A stretch of DNA of 54,924 bases. Origin: Pseudalkalibacillus decolorationis. Its GTDB lineage: Bacteria; Bacillota; Bacilli; Bacillales; Fictibacillaceae. The notes beneath the pieces are model-generated. The model was not told the DNA's origin. It saw only the letters and a list, made by a program, of their open reading frames with translations, and did not search any database. The stretch is taken from NCBI RefSeq assembly GCF_024609785.1, contig NZ_JANHJQ010000019.1, forward strand, positions 34,885-89,808, in the 5' to 3' direction. This document shows positions 16,550 through 25,425 of this stretch, piece after piece. Position 1 is the first letter of the stretch. Each line of letters opens with the position of its first letter. Made by a program: the position numbers and the translations under genes.

Positions 16550-17876
16550 AAATCGTAATGACATCATAAAAGATTATGAACGAGAACCAGTACCACAAGA
16601 TAAACGAAAAGGATGGGTAAAACTTTCTGTGGTTTGGATGGGTGCGATTATCGCACTATCAGCAACAGCACTCGGTGGTACGCTTGGTGGTGGATTAGGC
16701 ATGACGGAGGCAGTCATAGCTTCATTTGTTGGATGTTTTATTTTATCTATTTTAAGTGCTTTATGTGGGATTGTTGGAGCCAGGACCGGTTTGTCAACCT
16801 CTCTTGTTTCTATGTTCGCCTTAGGCAAATATGGTTCTTATGCTGTGTCCATTGTTATAGCATTTGCCTTATTCGGTTGGTTCGGAGTGCAACTTGATTT
16901 ATTTGGATCCAGTTTACACAATATCTTATTAAACGTATTTAATTTAGATATCAATTCGAAATTATTGGTTGTAGTTGGTGGAGTCCTCATGACTACTACT
17001 GCTTTTATTGGATACAAGGCGATAGAAAAGCTCAGTTTGATTGCAGTTCCTCTGCTTGGCTTATTGCTGATTGCGTCATTGATCCGTGTGATGAACGGGA
17101 AGTCGTTGGATGAGGTAGTTAATTCACCATTAATAGGCGAGCCGTTGACGATTGGATTATCAATTTCACTGATAATCGGCTCGCTAGCAATAGGAGCGAT
17201 TATCGGGCCTGACATTTCGCGCTATGCGAAATCAACAAAAGATGCAATTATTTCTTCATTTGTCGGATTTTTCGGTGGGTTCAGCATCGTTTTAATCATT
17301 GCTGCGATTTTGGCAAAAGCGACTGCTCAGGTCGATGTTGTCGAAATCATGTTAGGTCTTGGATGGGGAACTTCTGCAATGTTAATTTTGATCTTGGCAC
17401 AATGGACGACCAACGACAACAATCTATACTCTTCAGCCCTTGGATTCTCGGTTATATTTAAAAACACACCGAAATATGTACTGACCATTTCAGCCGGATT
17501 TATAGGAACAGTTATGGCTGTTTATGGAATATATGAGAACTTTATACCTTTCCTTATCTTTTTAAGCGCGTTAATTCCCCCAATTGGTGGAATCTATGTT
17601 GGGGATTATTTGATGAATCGCAGGAAGTATCATTATAACAACTTGTCATCTATGAAAAATGTCAATGTTGTAAGTGTATCTATTTGGATTGTTGCAGCAT
17701 TAGTTGCGTTTATGACAACTCCAGCGCCTAATGGGTTTGGTATCTTCACTTTAACAGGAGCTTCAGGTCTTGATGCATTTTTAGTTGCGTTCGGTTTACA
17801 ACTGATTGCGAGTAAAGTTTCCCAAAGTAAAATACAATCTATCTCATCTGCAGAACAAGGAGGAACTATCCAATGA
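16533..17876 (+). CDS. NCS1-family permease (CodB/cytosine permease type)
   Basis: A 447-residue membrane protein with about 12 spans. The start VPQDKRKGWVKLSVVWMGAI and the segments FALFGWFGVQLDLFGSSL and IGPDISRYAKSTKDAI match NCS1 cytosine/purine/hydantoin transporters. It is coupled to its neighbours: overlap with tetR at the 5' end and ATGA-type overlap with the DUF917 gene. With DUF917 and HyuA-like partners, a cyclic ureide, hydantoin or oxoproline-like substrate is likely, but not proven. Confidence 0.88.
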   Translation: MEKRFKNRNDIIKDYEREPVPQDKRKGWVKLSVVWMGAIIALSATALGGTLGGGLGMTEAVIASFVGCFILSILSALCGIVGARTGLSTSLVSMFALGKYGSYAVSIVIAFALFGWFGVQLDLFGSSLHNILLNVFNLDINSKLLVVVGGVLMTTTAFIGYKAIEKLSLIAVPLLGLLLIASLIRVMNGKSLDEVVNSPLIGEPLTIGLSISLIIGSLAIGAIIGPDISRYAKSTKDAIISSFVGFFGGFSIVLIIAAILAKATAQVDVVEIMLGLGWGTSAMLILILAQWTTNDNNLYSSALGFSVIFKNTPKYVLTISAGFIGTVMAVYGIYENFIPFLIFLSALIPPIGGIYVGDYLMNRRKYHYNNLSSMKNVNVVSVSIWIVAALVAFMTTPAPNGFGIFTLTGASGLDAFLVAFGLQLIASKVSQSKIQSISSAEQGGTIQ

Positions 17877-18964
17877 GGTTAATCGGAAAAGAAGAAATTG
17901 AAAACATTGCTATCGGTGCTGCTTTATTAGGTACTGGTGGTGGTGGAGATCCTTATATCGGAAAATTAATGGCCCTGCAGGCTATTGAAGAATACGGTCC
18001 TATTAAGTTATTAAATATAAATGAGGTACCAGACGATGCATTGATTGTGCCGTCAGCTATGATGGGTGCACCAACGGTTATGGTGGAAAAAGTGCCGAAT
18101 GGTGAAGAAGCTGTGGAAGCATTTAATTCTATCAAAGAGTATCTAGGTAAAGAGGTTTTTGCAACGATGCCGATTGAAGCAGGTGGAGTGAATTCTCTTT
18201 TACCGCTAGCATTGGCTGCCCGGTTAGGATTACCAGTTATTGATGCAGATGGAATGGGAAGAGCATTTCCTGAACTTCAAATGGTTACATTTTTCTTAAA
18301 CGGTGTGTCTGCAACACCGATGGTACTGTCAGATGAAAAAGGCAATAATTTGTTGCTTAACACGATAAACAGCGTATGGGCTGAACGAATTGCGCGTACA
18401 GCCACGATTGAGATGGGTGGTTCGGTTATGCTGGCCATCTATCCCATGGATGGAAAGACCATTAAGGCATCCTCTATATCTAATATTTTGACTCTAGAAG
18501 AAGAAATCGGCCGTTCTATTCGGGAAGCAAAACGACACAATGAAGATCCGATACAAGAAGTGCTGAAATTAACGAAAGGCCATATTCTATTCCAAGGAAA
18601 AGTGACGGATATTAATCGGAAGACACAAGAAGGATTTGCAAAAGGAACTGCTTCAATTGAAGGAACTCATGAATTTAAAGAGAATGAATGTTTCCTTCAT
18701 TTCCAAAATGAGCATCTTTTGGCTGAAACAAAAGATAAAGTTCTGTGCATGACACCGGATTTAATTACAGTGCTTGACTCCGACACAGGGATGCCGATAA
18801 CAACGGAAGGACTGAAATATGGAGCGCGGTGCGTAATTATCGGTATGCCATGTGATCCGATGTGGAGAACTCCAAAAGGACTCGAAGTTACAGGTCCACG
18901 TTATTTTGGTTACGATATTGATTTTACACCTATAGAAACGCTTTGTGGAAAGGAAAGTGAGTAA
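17873..18964 (+). CDS. DUF917-family protein
   Basis: A 363-residue protein with the DUF917 hallmark near the start, AAL-LGTGGGGDPYIG, and later TMPIEAGGVNSLLPLALAARLGLPVIDADGMGRAFPEL (in parts). DUF917 proteins accompany hydantoinase/oxoprolinase A-type proteins and NCS1 permeases in many genomes, and some members act as hydantoin-type desulfurases or hydrolases. Translation is coupled to the permease (ATGA overlap, GGAGGAACT site). The HyuA-like gene starts one base after its stop, suggesting a two-protein enzyme or pathway. Confidence 0.88.
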   Translation: MRLIGKEEIENIAIGAALLGTGGGGDPYIGKLMALQAIEEYGPIKLLNINEVPDDALIVPSAMMGAPTVMVEKVPNGEEAVEAFNSIKEYLGKEVFATMPIEAGGVNSLLPLALAARLGLPVIDADGMGRAFPELQMVTFFLNGVSATPMVLSDEKGNNLLLNTINSVWAERIARTATIEMGGSVMLAIYPMDGKTIKASSISNILTLEEEIGRSIREAKRHNEDPIQEVLKLTKGHILFQGKVTDINRKTQEGFAKGTASIEGTHEFKENECFLHFQNEHLLAETKDKVLCMTPDLITVLDSDTGMPITTEGLKYGARCVIIGMPCDPMWRTPKGLEVTGPRYFGYDIDFTPIETLCGKESE

Positions 18965-18965
18965 A

Positions 18966-20522
18966 ATGACAAATTACCGAATTGGGATTGATGTCGGAGG
19001 AACACACACGGATGCTGTCATTTTGGATGAATTGTATAATGTCATTTCTGAAGTGAAATCACCAACATCGGAGGATGTCAGTAGTGGAATTTATCAAGCG
19101 ATGAGAGAAGTCGTCAAATCATCGGATGTTCCTGTTGATAAAATTCAATATGCGATGCTTGGTACAACACATTGTACAAATGCAATTGTTGAGCGAAAAC
19201 GACTGAATAAGGTGGCGGTCATCCGGATTGGGGCACCTGCAACACTCGCAATTAAACCTTTAGTGGGTGTTCCAGATGATCTTAAAGATATCTTAGGGAA
19301 ACATATGTATATCGTACGAGGTGGACATGAATTCGATGGACGAGAAATTGTCCAACTGGACGAAGAGCATATCTATGAAATTGCTAATGAAATCAAAGGC
19401 CATGTAGACTCTGTCGCAATCACTTCTGTATTTTCACCTGTTTCAAATAGTCATGAAACGAAAGTTGCAGAAATCATAGGAAAAGTCTTGGGGAATGATG
19501 TTGCTCTATCTTTGTCGAGTGAAATTGGAAGTGTAGGTTTGTTGGAGCGAGAAAATGCTACCATTTTGAATGCTGCTATCGTTGATGTAGCACGTTTAAC
19601 TGCTGACGGTTTTGTTCAAGCCCTGAAAAAAGAAGGCATTCACGCAAAAGTCTTTTTTGGACAAAACGATGGGACATTAATGTCGGTAGAATATACCGTG
19701 AAATATCCAATTTTGACCATCGCATGTGGACCAACAAACAGTTTACGAGGTGCCTCCTATTTGACAGATAAGTCGGATGCTCTTGTAGTAGATGTAGGGG
19801 GTACAACAACAGACGTAGGCGTATTGATTAGTTCATTTCCACGCCAGTCCTCCTTAGCTGTTGACATTGGTGGTGTTCGAACAAATTTCCGTATGCCAGA
19901 TATTGCCTCGATTGGTCTAGGCGGAGGGACGATTGTTCGAATCAATGAACAAGGAGATTTCGAGATTGGACCAGACAGTGTTGGCCACCAGTTGCCTAAA
20001 AAAGGTTTGATCTTTGGCGGTGACACATTAACAACGACTGATGTAGCTGTGGCACTTGGAAAAGCAGAACTGGGAAATCGTGAACTCGTATCACATTTAA
20101 ATCTCGAATTATTAGAGAGAATTTATGATAAAATGGTTGAACTAGTCGAGGAGACGATCGATAAAATGAAAACAAGCGGGGATCCAGTACCGGTCATCCT
20201 AGTTGGAGGAGGAAGTATCTTGTTTCCGACCCAACTGAAGGGTGCGTCGGAAGTAATCAAACCAAATAGTTTTGGAGTTGCCAATGCAATTGGATCTGCG
20301 ATTTCTCAGGTGAGTGGACAAGTGGAACGAATCTTTTCCATTGATGAATTTGGTAGAGAGAAGACACTTGAATTAGCTAAAGGAATGGCACGACAAGAAG
20401 CAATCAATGCTGGGGCAGATCCAGACGAATTACAGATTGTTGATTTGGAAGATATTCCTCTTGCATATCTACCAGGCAATGCTACCAAAATACGTGTAAA
20501 GGCCGCGGGAGCATTAGCTTAA
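18966..20522 (+). CDS. Hydantoinase/oxoprolinase family protein (HyuA-like)
   Basis: A 518-residue protein starting at ATG 18966; an earlier GTG lacks a proper site. The N-terminal YRIGIDVGGTHTDAVILD is the ASKHA-type phosphate loop of HyuA proteins, and VDVGGTTTDVGVL and IGLGGGTIVRI are the second set of ATP-fold motifs. It is shorter than the roughly 690-residue HyuA of two-subunit hydantoinases and has no HyuB partner; this short form is the one found beside DUF917. ATP-dependent opening of a cyclic amide is the inferred reaction. Last gene of the TetR operon. Confidence 0.88.
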   Translation: MTNYRIGIDVGGTHTDAVILDELYNVISEVKSPTSEDVSSGIYQAMREVVKSSDVPVDKIQYAMLGTTHCTNAIVERKRLNKVAVIRIGAPATLAIKPLVGVPDDLKDILGKHMYIVRGGHEFDGREIVQLDEEHIYEIANEIKGHVDSVAITSVFSPVSNSHETKVAEIIGKVLGNDVALSLSSEIGSVGLLERENATILNAAIVDVARLTADGFVQALKKEGIHAKVFFGQNDGTLMSVEYTVKYPILTIACGPTNSLRGASYLTDKSDALVVDVGGTTTDVGVLISSFPRQSSLAVDIGGVRTNFRMPDIASIGLGGGTIVRINEQGDFEIGPDSVGHQLPKKGLIFGGDTLTTTDVAVALGKAELGNRELVSHLNLELLERIYDKMVELVEETIDKMKTSGDPVPVILVGGGSILFPTQLKGASEVIKPNSFGVANAIGSAISQVSGQVERIFSIDEFGREKTLELAKGMARQEAINAGADPDELQIVDLEDIPLAYLPGNATKIRVKAAGALA

Positions 20523-20529
20523 AAGATTA

Positions 20530-20595
20530 AATCTAAGCACTTAGATTAATAATTGAATAAAGGAACTTCAGGGGTACCGCCTATGGCGCTACCCC
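20530..20595 (+). terminator. Two hairpins after the TetR operon
   Basis: AATCTAAG-CA-CTTAGATT (20530-20547) lies eight bases past the stop, followed by a GC-rich hairpin, GGGGTAC...CGCC-TAT-GGCG...TACCCC (20571-20595). Neither has a clear T-run, so termination strength is uncertain. Nothing else is seen between 20596 and the hairpin at 20728. Confidence 0.45.
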
Positions 20596-20727
20596 AATAA
20601 CAATTAGCGAGGGTTCCCAAAAATATACGGTTCGCCTCTTCTTCTTATTTATTTACACTAAAACTTTTTATTAGAACGTAGGTACCTCTCTTCTCTTTCT
20701 ACACTTCTTGAATCTCTCTTCCATATT

Positions 20728-20763
20728 AAAAATCCCAGTTTCCTCATAAGAGCTGGGATTTTT
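20728..20763 (-). terminator. Terminator of the asparaginase operon
   Basis: AAAAATCCCAG (20728-20738) and CTGGGATTTTT (20753-20763) form a perfect 11-base stem giving T5 on both strands. It is about 60 bases past the asparaginase stop. Confidence 0.8.
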
Positions 20764-20822
20764 AATTTGTATTATACATCCGATAAGCCTGTAAAATAGC
20801 CGACAACTATGGAAGAATCTTT

Positions 20823-21803
20823 TTATGTTAATTTCGAAAAACATTTAAAGTATTCTCTTATTCTTTCATACGATGTACCCGACATCAAAAGTAAGGTGAG
20901 AAGTATTCTGGATTTCCTTCCATCAAGCCAACCTGCACTAATAAGTCCTTTATTGAGCAAAGACGTTTCAGATCCCGGATATCCTTTATAGGTTTTCGTC
21001 AGCATCTCTCCACTCCCGGTTCGTGAAGCTAAAATAACTGGAATTTCACGAGCTAAGTCATTTAGAGGCTCAACCATACTAGAAGGTACATGTCCCCCAC
21101 CAAGAGCTTCCAAAACGAGACCTCGATAACCGGTTTCTATTATCTTAGGTAAAAGCCTTCCATCATCCCCTAGCGAAACTGTATAAAGAGCAACAGGAGC
21201 ATCTTCCCTTATAATCTGAAAAGAACTATAGCTTTTCCTTTCAGGCGTCATTACCAAACGGGGTACGTTCTCTGTCATCCAACCAATTGGACCGCAAACT
21301 GATTGAAATGCGGCTACACTTTGTGTATGTGTTTTCCGTACAAATTTCGCGGAATGAATTTCATCATTAAAAACGACAACCGCTCCGATTCCTTTTGTCA
21401 CTCCACTTACCACAACTTGAATAGCTGCTAGTAGATTAGCAGGACCATCAGCCCCACGTAGTATAGGATTTCTCATTGCCCCGGTAATGACAATCGGGAC
21501 ATCCCGATTAACAAGCAAGTCGAGTATAAATGCGGTTTCTTCAATGGTGTCGGTACCTTGGGTTACAACAACACCATCTATTCCCTTATCAATCATCTGG
21601 ATGATCTCTGAAGATAGTACGACAATATCATCAATGGTCAAAGAGGATGAAGCGGCTTGGAGAAAAGATGTTGTCGTTACATTTGCAATGGTTGCAATTT
21701 CAGGAAGCCCCTGCACTAGATCTTCGCCATTTATGATGGGTTTATCCGAATCTCCTTTATAAGCAATGGTTCCTCCAAGAGTGAAAATATGGATTTTTTT
21801 CAA
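20823..21803 (-). CDS. L-asparaginase family protein
   Basis: A 326-residue asparaginase/glutaminase. The TTG at 21803 has GGAGGA eight bases upstream. The nucleophile Thr12 lies in TLGGTIAY, and the second Thr-Asp pair (83-84) in VVTQGTDTIEE. GADGPANLLAAIQV and LEALGGGHVP also match. No signal peptide, so it is cytoplasmic. It ends an operon with an amidohydrolase, DUF3311 and a sodium symporter, which suggests it removes an amide from an imported nitrogen compound rather than serving general asparagine catabolism. Exact substrate unknown. Confidence 0.92.
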   Translation of the reverse strand: MKKIHIFTLGGTIAYKGDSDKPIINGEDLVQGLPEIATIANVTTTSFLQAASSSLTIDDIVVLSSEIIQMIDKGIDGVVVTQGTDTIEETAFILDLLVNRDVPIVITGAMRNPILRGADGPANLLAAIQVVVSGVTKGIGAVVVFNDEIHSAKFVRKTHTQSVAAFQSVCGPIGWMTENVPRLVMTPERKSYSSFQIIREDAPVALYTVSLGDDGRLLPKIIETGYRGLVLEALGGGHVPSSMVEPLNDLAREIPVILASRTGSGEMLTKTYKGYPGSETSLLNKGLISAGWLDGRKSRILLTLLLMSGTSYERIREYFKCFSKLT

Positions 21804-21829
21804 TTGTTATTCCTCCGTTTATAGATTCC

Positions 21830-23311
21830 TTAACTTACTCCCTTATTTTCTACTACTTTACTCTGAACAGAGAGATTCCGAGTTACAAGGCTGATAACCA
21901 AAAGGACAATAACATTCAGCGCTAATGCGATAATTCCAACGTTAAAATCTTTTATTGACTGTGGGAGAAACGGAAAAAGCTTGCCTACCGTTGTATTTGT
22001 TAGTGTGATATAAGTTACTGTAATCATACCAACAGCAATTCCAGCAAAAGCACCTTGTTTCGTGATAAAATTATTTTTCATCAAACTAAACAACAATGCT
22101 GGGAATAGCTGTGTGACAAAACTGTATCCCATAACAATCAATGCTATAATCGTTTTCCCGCCTTGAAGCGATAAAAATAGTGATACTGCTCCAATAATTG
22201 GAACGAGATATTTTGCTAAGTTTGAAATTTGTTTTTCTGAAGTCTGAGGCTTCAATACTTTATAAATATTTTTTGCAACCAATGTAGATGTGGTCATGAG
22301 TAACATGGAACCGGGGACAAGTGCCGCAAAGATACCGGCAGCTCCAATTAATCCTACTATCCATGGGTCAAACGTTTGTGTAGACAAACTTAGAAGGATC
22401 AAATCAGTTTCTTCTCCCTTTAAGTCCGGAATTTGCAAAATTGCGGCAGCGCCTATGAAAAAGATAAATAATAAAACCAACTGGTAAAGTGGCATAATCA
22501 TTGCGTTTTTCCTAAACACTTTCTCATTTTCGGCAGAGTACGTTGCACCGAAAAGATGCGGCCACATATAGAATCCAAGCGCCGAAATTAAAACCGTTGT
22601 AATGAACCATGATGGGCTTTGTCCTGTTTCAGAAAGACCAAGGAAACCAGGTTTCGCCGTTTGAATCGCTTGAAACATTTCTCCAAATCCGCCATAATAA
22701 TGAATTGGGAAATAAACTCCTAAAAACACTACAATGAACAAAAGTAAAAAGTCCTTCACAACAGAAGTCCATGCAGATCCACGAATACCCGAAATTAGGA
22801 CATAAATTGTGATGACAATTGTTCCAATCCACATGGCCAATGTTGGGGAGATTAAACCGTAGGATGCTTGGTAGACAATAATTCCTAATCCATTCAATTG
22901 AACGATTAAATAGGGAATCATCGAGATAACACCAACAATCGCGGTAAGTACTCCTAGATACGGACTCTTATATTTACTGACGAAAAAATCAGATTGTGAA
23001 ACAAGTTTATTTTCTTTCGCATAGCGCCATATTTTGGGCAAAATAAAATACGAAATAATATAAGCTAAGGTACCATAACACATAATAAAAAGTGCGGCAC
23101 CACCATTATTATATGTTTGACCGCTTGAACCAAGGAAAGTAGTGATTGTAAAAGCTTCACCAGCTGTCAATAGAAACATAAAGATCGTTCCAAAGCCCCT
23201 GCCTCCAACAGTCCATTGTTCAAGATCCATATCCTTTCCCTTTTTCGCTTTGATGACCAGATAAAAGGATAAAATGATGGACCCAAGAATAATAAATATT
23301 GCTGCATTCAT
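21830..23311 (-). CDS. Sodium:solute symporter (SSS family)
   Basis: A 493-residue protein with about 13 membrane segments and SSS features: WTVGGRGFGTIFMFLLTAGE near the N-terminus, SGIRGSAWTSVVKDFLLL and PGSMLLMTTSTLVAKNIY. It should import an organic solute with sodium. The start overlaps the end of the DUF3311 gene by four bases (ATGA), the usual pairing of these two families. Flanking amidohydrolase and asparaginase suggest an amide-containing substrate. Confidence 0.9.
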   Translation of the reverse strand: MNAAIFIILGSIILSFYLVIKAKKGKDMDLEQWTVGGRGFGTIFMFLLTAGEAFTITTFLGSSGQTYNNGGAALFIMCYGTLAYIISYFILPKIWRYAKENKLVSQSDFFVSKYKSPYLGVLTAIVGVISMIPYLIVQLNGLGIIVYQASYGLISPTLAMWIGTIVITIYVLISGIRGSAWTSVVKDFLLLFIVVFLGVYFPIHYYGGFGEMFQAIQTAKPGFLGLSETGQSPSWFITTVLISALGFYMWPHLFGATYSAENEKVFRKNAMIMPLYQLVLLFIFFIGAAAILQIPDLKGEETDLILLSLSTQTFDPWIVGLIGAAGIFAALVPGSMLLMTTSTLVAKNIYKVLKPQTSEKQISNLAKYLVPIIGAVSLFLSLQGGKTIIALIVMGYSFVTQLFPALLFSLMKNNFITKQGAFAGIAVGMITVTYITLTNTTVGKLFPFLPQSIKDFNVGIIALALNVIVLLVISLVTRNLSVQSKVVENKGVS

Positions 23312-23514
23312 TTTATATCACCTTCTTTATTATCAGGATCAAACATGTAAACGATTAACATAATGACTGATGAAAGCACAACCCATAATGAACACCAAAA
23401 TGTAAAAAACGGTAACCCTAAAACAAAAGGAGTAACCTTGTTGGCCCAAAGAGCACCACCTAAAAACCCAATGAAAGGAACAATAGCCAATAGTTTAACC
23501 CACTTCAAATCCAA
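23308..23514 (-). CDS. DUF3311 small membrane protein
   Basis: A 68-residue protein with two hydrophobic spans (LLAIVPFIGFLGGALWANKV and LPFFTFWCSLWVVLSSVIML), the DUF3311 pattern. It starts at TTG 23514 with AAGGAGG five bases upstream. DUF3311 proteins are encoded directly before SSS symporters and are thought to act as their small partners. Translation is coupled to the symporter here. Confidence 0.88.
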   Translation of the reverse strand: MDLKWVKLLAIVPFIGFLGGALWANKVTPFVLGLPFFTFWCSLWVVLSSVIMLIVYMFDPDNKEGDIK

Positions 23515-23610
23515 TCAACCTCCTTCATCTTAATAGTAGGAATCGTGTTGCAAACTCATCAAGATCTCAACCAACAAATGTTCTCAATGATAACGTTGGA
23601 CCAGCATGAT

Positions 23611-25017
23611 TCAGCTCTGATAGAGTGTGCTTTTCTTAATATCCACAACTTGGTAATCTAACTCAGCTCTCTTTGCAGATTTTATGCCTGCATCTGTAAC
23701 TAAAAGTCGGCCACCTTTTCCTAAAACAATCCCATCTTTCATGTTCATATTACCTCCCACAAAACTCATGACAGCTTCCGATTTATCAATATCAATAACC
23801 GTAATATCCGCATCTGCTCCCACTCCAAGATGCCCTTTATTCACTAAGCCAAACATTTTGGCAGGATTTAACGAAATCTTTGTCACTATGTCTTCTAAAG
23901 AAAGGTAACCTAATTGATAAAGTGACAGAATACGTTTAACAAGATTGTTTCGCGGAATTCCTCCTCCATCTGTAGATGTAAGTCCGATAACAAAATCTCC
24001 TGCTGGTTTGACTCTTTCAACAGCACAAGCGACTGCCGTTGTTGGTAGATTTACAGGGAAGCTGATGAATGCATTTGTCTCTTTTTCTTTCCAATATAGA
24101 AGAGCTTCTTTACCCGAAAGTAACTCATTTGCTGCTGATCCATTTTTTATCACTCGTGCTATACCATTTAATATTGCTTGTTCTAATCCGCTTTCTGTCA
24201 ATGGATAACCATTTCGGTCAAGACATACCTGTGTCACATAATCAGTTGGTACTCCATCCTTACAATTCCCTTTTGTTCCATTCATTACAGCCAAATGAGA
24301 ATCAGAATAAATATTGCGATTTTCACATAATAGCGTAAGCGCTTCCTTTAATTCATCTAACGGATGTGATTCTCGACCACGGCAATACGCATTAATATGT
24401 GCCAATAGTAATTTTTTACCGCTTGCAAGTTCTATGGCCTCACGCATACCACTCATATCACTTGCGGTGGCTGTGGTTCCAGCATGAAAAGCTACCATTA
24501 CTTGTAGGTTGTTCGCGATTCGCATCCCTTCTTCGGTTGCCTCTGGTGTTAGGGGAGCATGGCCCCCAAACAACTTCAATCCCAATGAGCCATTTTCTAA
24601 TGCCTTACATAGGAAGTCCTCTACTTTTGAAGGCGAAGGATTCGAATGTTCAATTTGTCTACGACCTGGAATGATTGCCTCGATGGAACCTACATTCAAG
24701 CCTGAACCCCATGTATGTAGATCATCTAGAATATCTTGAACGGGTCCCGCAAAGTCTATTGTGGTTGTTACACCCGTTTCTGCAATCATCCTGTACCCAA
24801 CTTCTCCACCTAAATAGCGAGTAACATGTGTATGCATGTCAATAACACCAGGGATCAATAATTTCCCTTGAAGATCAATAACACTTTCACCTTCTCCAAT
24901 CTCCTTTTCTACCATTATCACTTTTCCCTCATGAATTCCTACATCAAATTGCTCGTTAACATTATGTTTAGGGTCAACTAATAGTCCATTTTTTAAGACA
25001 ACATCCAACCTCATCAT
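23611..25017 (-). CDS. Metal-dependent amidohydrolase (hydantoinase/dihydroorotase superfamily)
   Basis: A 468-residue enzyme; ATG 25017 or the adjacent ATG 25014 is used, as AGGAGG is immediately upstream. Metal-centre motifs appear in order: VIDMHTH, a Lys in GLKLFGGH (carboxylated Lys candidate), His in AFHAGTT, His in LLLAHINAYCRG and Asp in TSTDGGG. Motif spacing resembles cyclic-amidohydrolase and D-aminoacylase relatives, and the GGH and HINAYCRGR stretches are distinctive. It leads the leftward operon with DUF3311, the symporter and asparaginase. Likely hydrolyses a C-N bond of the imported compound. Confidence 0.82.
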   Translation of the reverse strand: MMRLDVVLKNGLLVDPKHNVNEQFDVGIHEGKVIMVEKEIGEGESVIDLQGKLLIPGVIDMHTHVTRYLGGEVGYRMIAETGVTTTIDFAGPVQDILDDLHTWGSGLNVGSIEAIIPGRRQIEHSNPSPSKVEDFLCKALENGSLGLKLFGGHAPLTPEATEEGMRIANNLQVMVAFHAGTTATASDMSGMREAIELASGKKLLLAHINAYCRGRESHPLDELKEALTLLCENRNIYSDSHLAVMNGTKGNCKDGVPTDYVTQVCLDRNGYPLTESGLEQAILNGIARVIKNGSAANELLSGKEALLYWKEKETNAFISFPVNLPTTAVACAVERVKPAGDFVIGLTSTDGGGIPRNNLVKRILSLYQLGYLSLEDIVTKISLNPAKMFGLVNKGHLGVGADADITVIDIDKSEAVMSFVGGNMNMKDGIVLGKGGRLLVTDAGIKSAKRAELDYQVVDIKKSTLYQS

Positions 25018-25062
25018 ATTCCTCCTGTTTGTGACTACTTTATGCAATGTCCTTTAGTTAAG

Positions 25063-25071
25063 ATTATAACA
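25063..25071 (-). promoter_or_regulatory. Extended -10 promoter of the amidohydrolase operon
   Basis: The minus strand reads TGTTATAAT, an extended -10 (TGn plus TATAAT), about 45 bases before the start. The matching -35 region is poor, as is common for extended -10 promoters or activated ones. Confidence 0.4.
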
Positions 25072-25189
25072 CAGAATAGTTTATTTTTTGTTACTTTTTC
25101 GAATATTTAAAAAGCCCCCTTTTTAAATCAAGGAGACTAACAGTCATTGGTATGGTATAGTGTGCATTGCATTATTTTTTGATTTGATT

Positions 25190-25377
25190 ATAAAGAAAAC
25201 TTGGCTAGCGCCAAGCCTTAGCGCAGGTGATCGCCGTAGTTACACTTATACTATAGAAAGTATTTTTTATACTTTCTTAATGTGTAAAGAAAACTTGGCA
25301 AGGCCAAGCCTATGGCGCAGGCTGAGCTTTAGTTGCGCTTATACTATAGAAAGTATTTTTATACTTTCTTAACGTGT
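25190..25377 (+). repeat. Tandem pair of the dispersed repeat, copies R2a and R2b
   Basis: R2a (25190-25285) is nearly identical to R1. R2b (25285-25377) follows directly, sharing the joint GTGTAAAGAAAAC; its middle differs (CTTGGCAAGGCCAAGCCTAT then GGCGCAGGCTGAGC). Both end in the AGAAAGTAT/ATACTTTCT hairpin. The interval 25072-25383 holds no gene. Confidence 0.85.
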
Positions 25378-25383
25378 AAAAAA

Positions 25384-25412
25384 ACAGAACATGGGACTTT
25401 CTCATGTTCTGT
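25384..25412 (-). terminator. Terminator of the GGDEF-like regulator gene, abutting R2b
   Basis: ACAGAACATG (25384-25393) and CATGTTCTGT (25403-25412) are perfect ten-base arms. The minus strand continues with T7, which is the A-run ending repeat R2b. It starts 14 bases past the gene's stop. Confidence 0.8.
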
Positions 25413-25425
25413 AAATGAACCCTTA

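Noticed and set aside
20571-20595. GGGGTACCGCC...TACCCC as a T-box leader
   Set aside because: It lacks the T-box sequence and specifier loop and lies after an operon, so it is read as a 3' hairpin.
24069-24739. Several open plus-strand frames across the amidohydrolase gene
   Set aside because: They oppose a clear enzyme gene, have no ribosome sites and show no family pattern.
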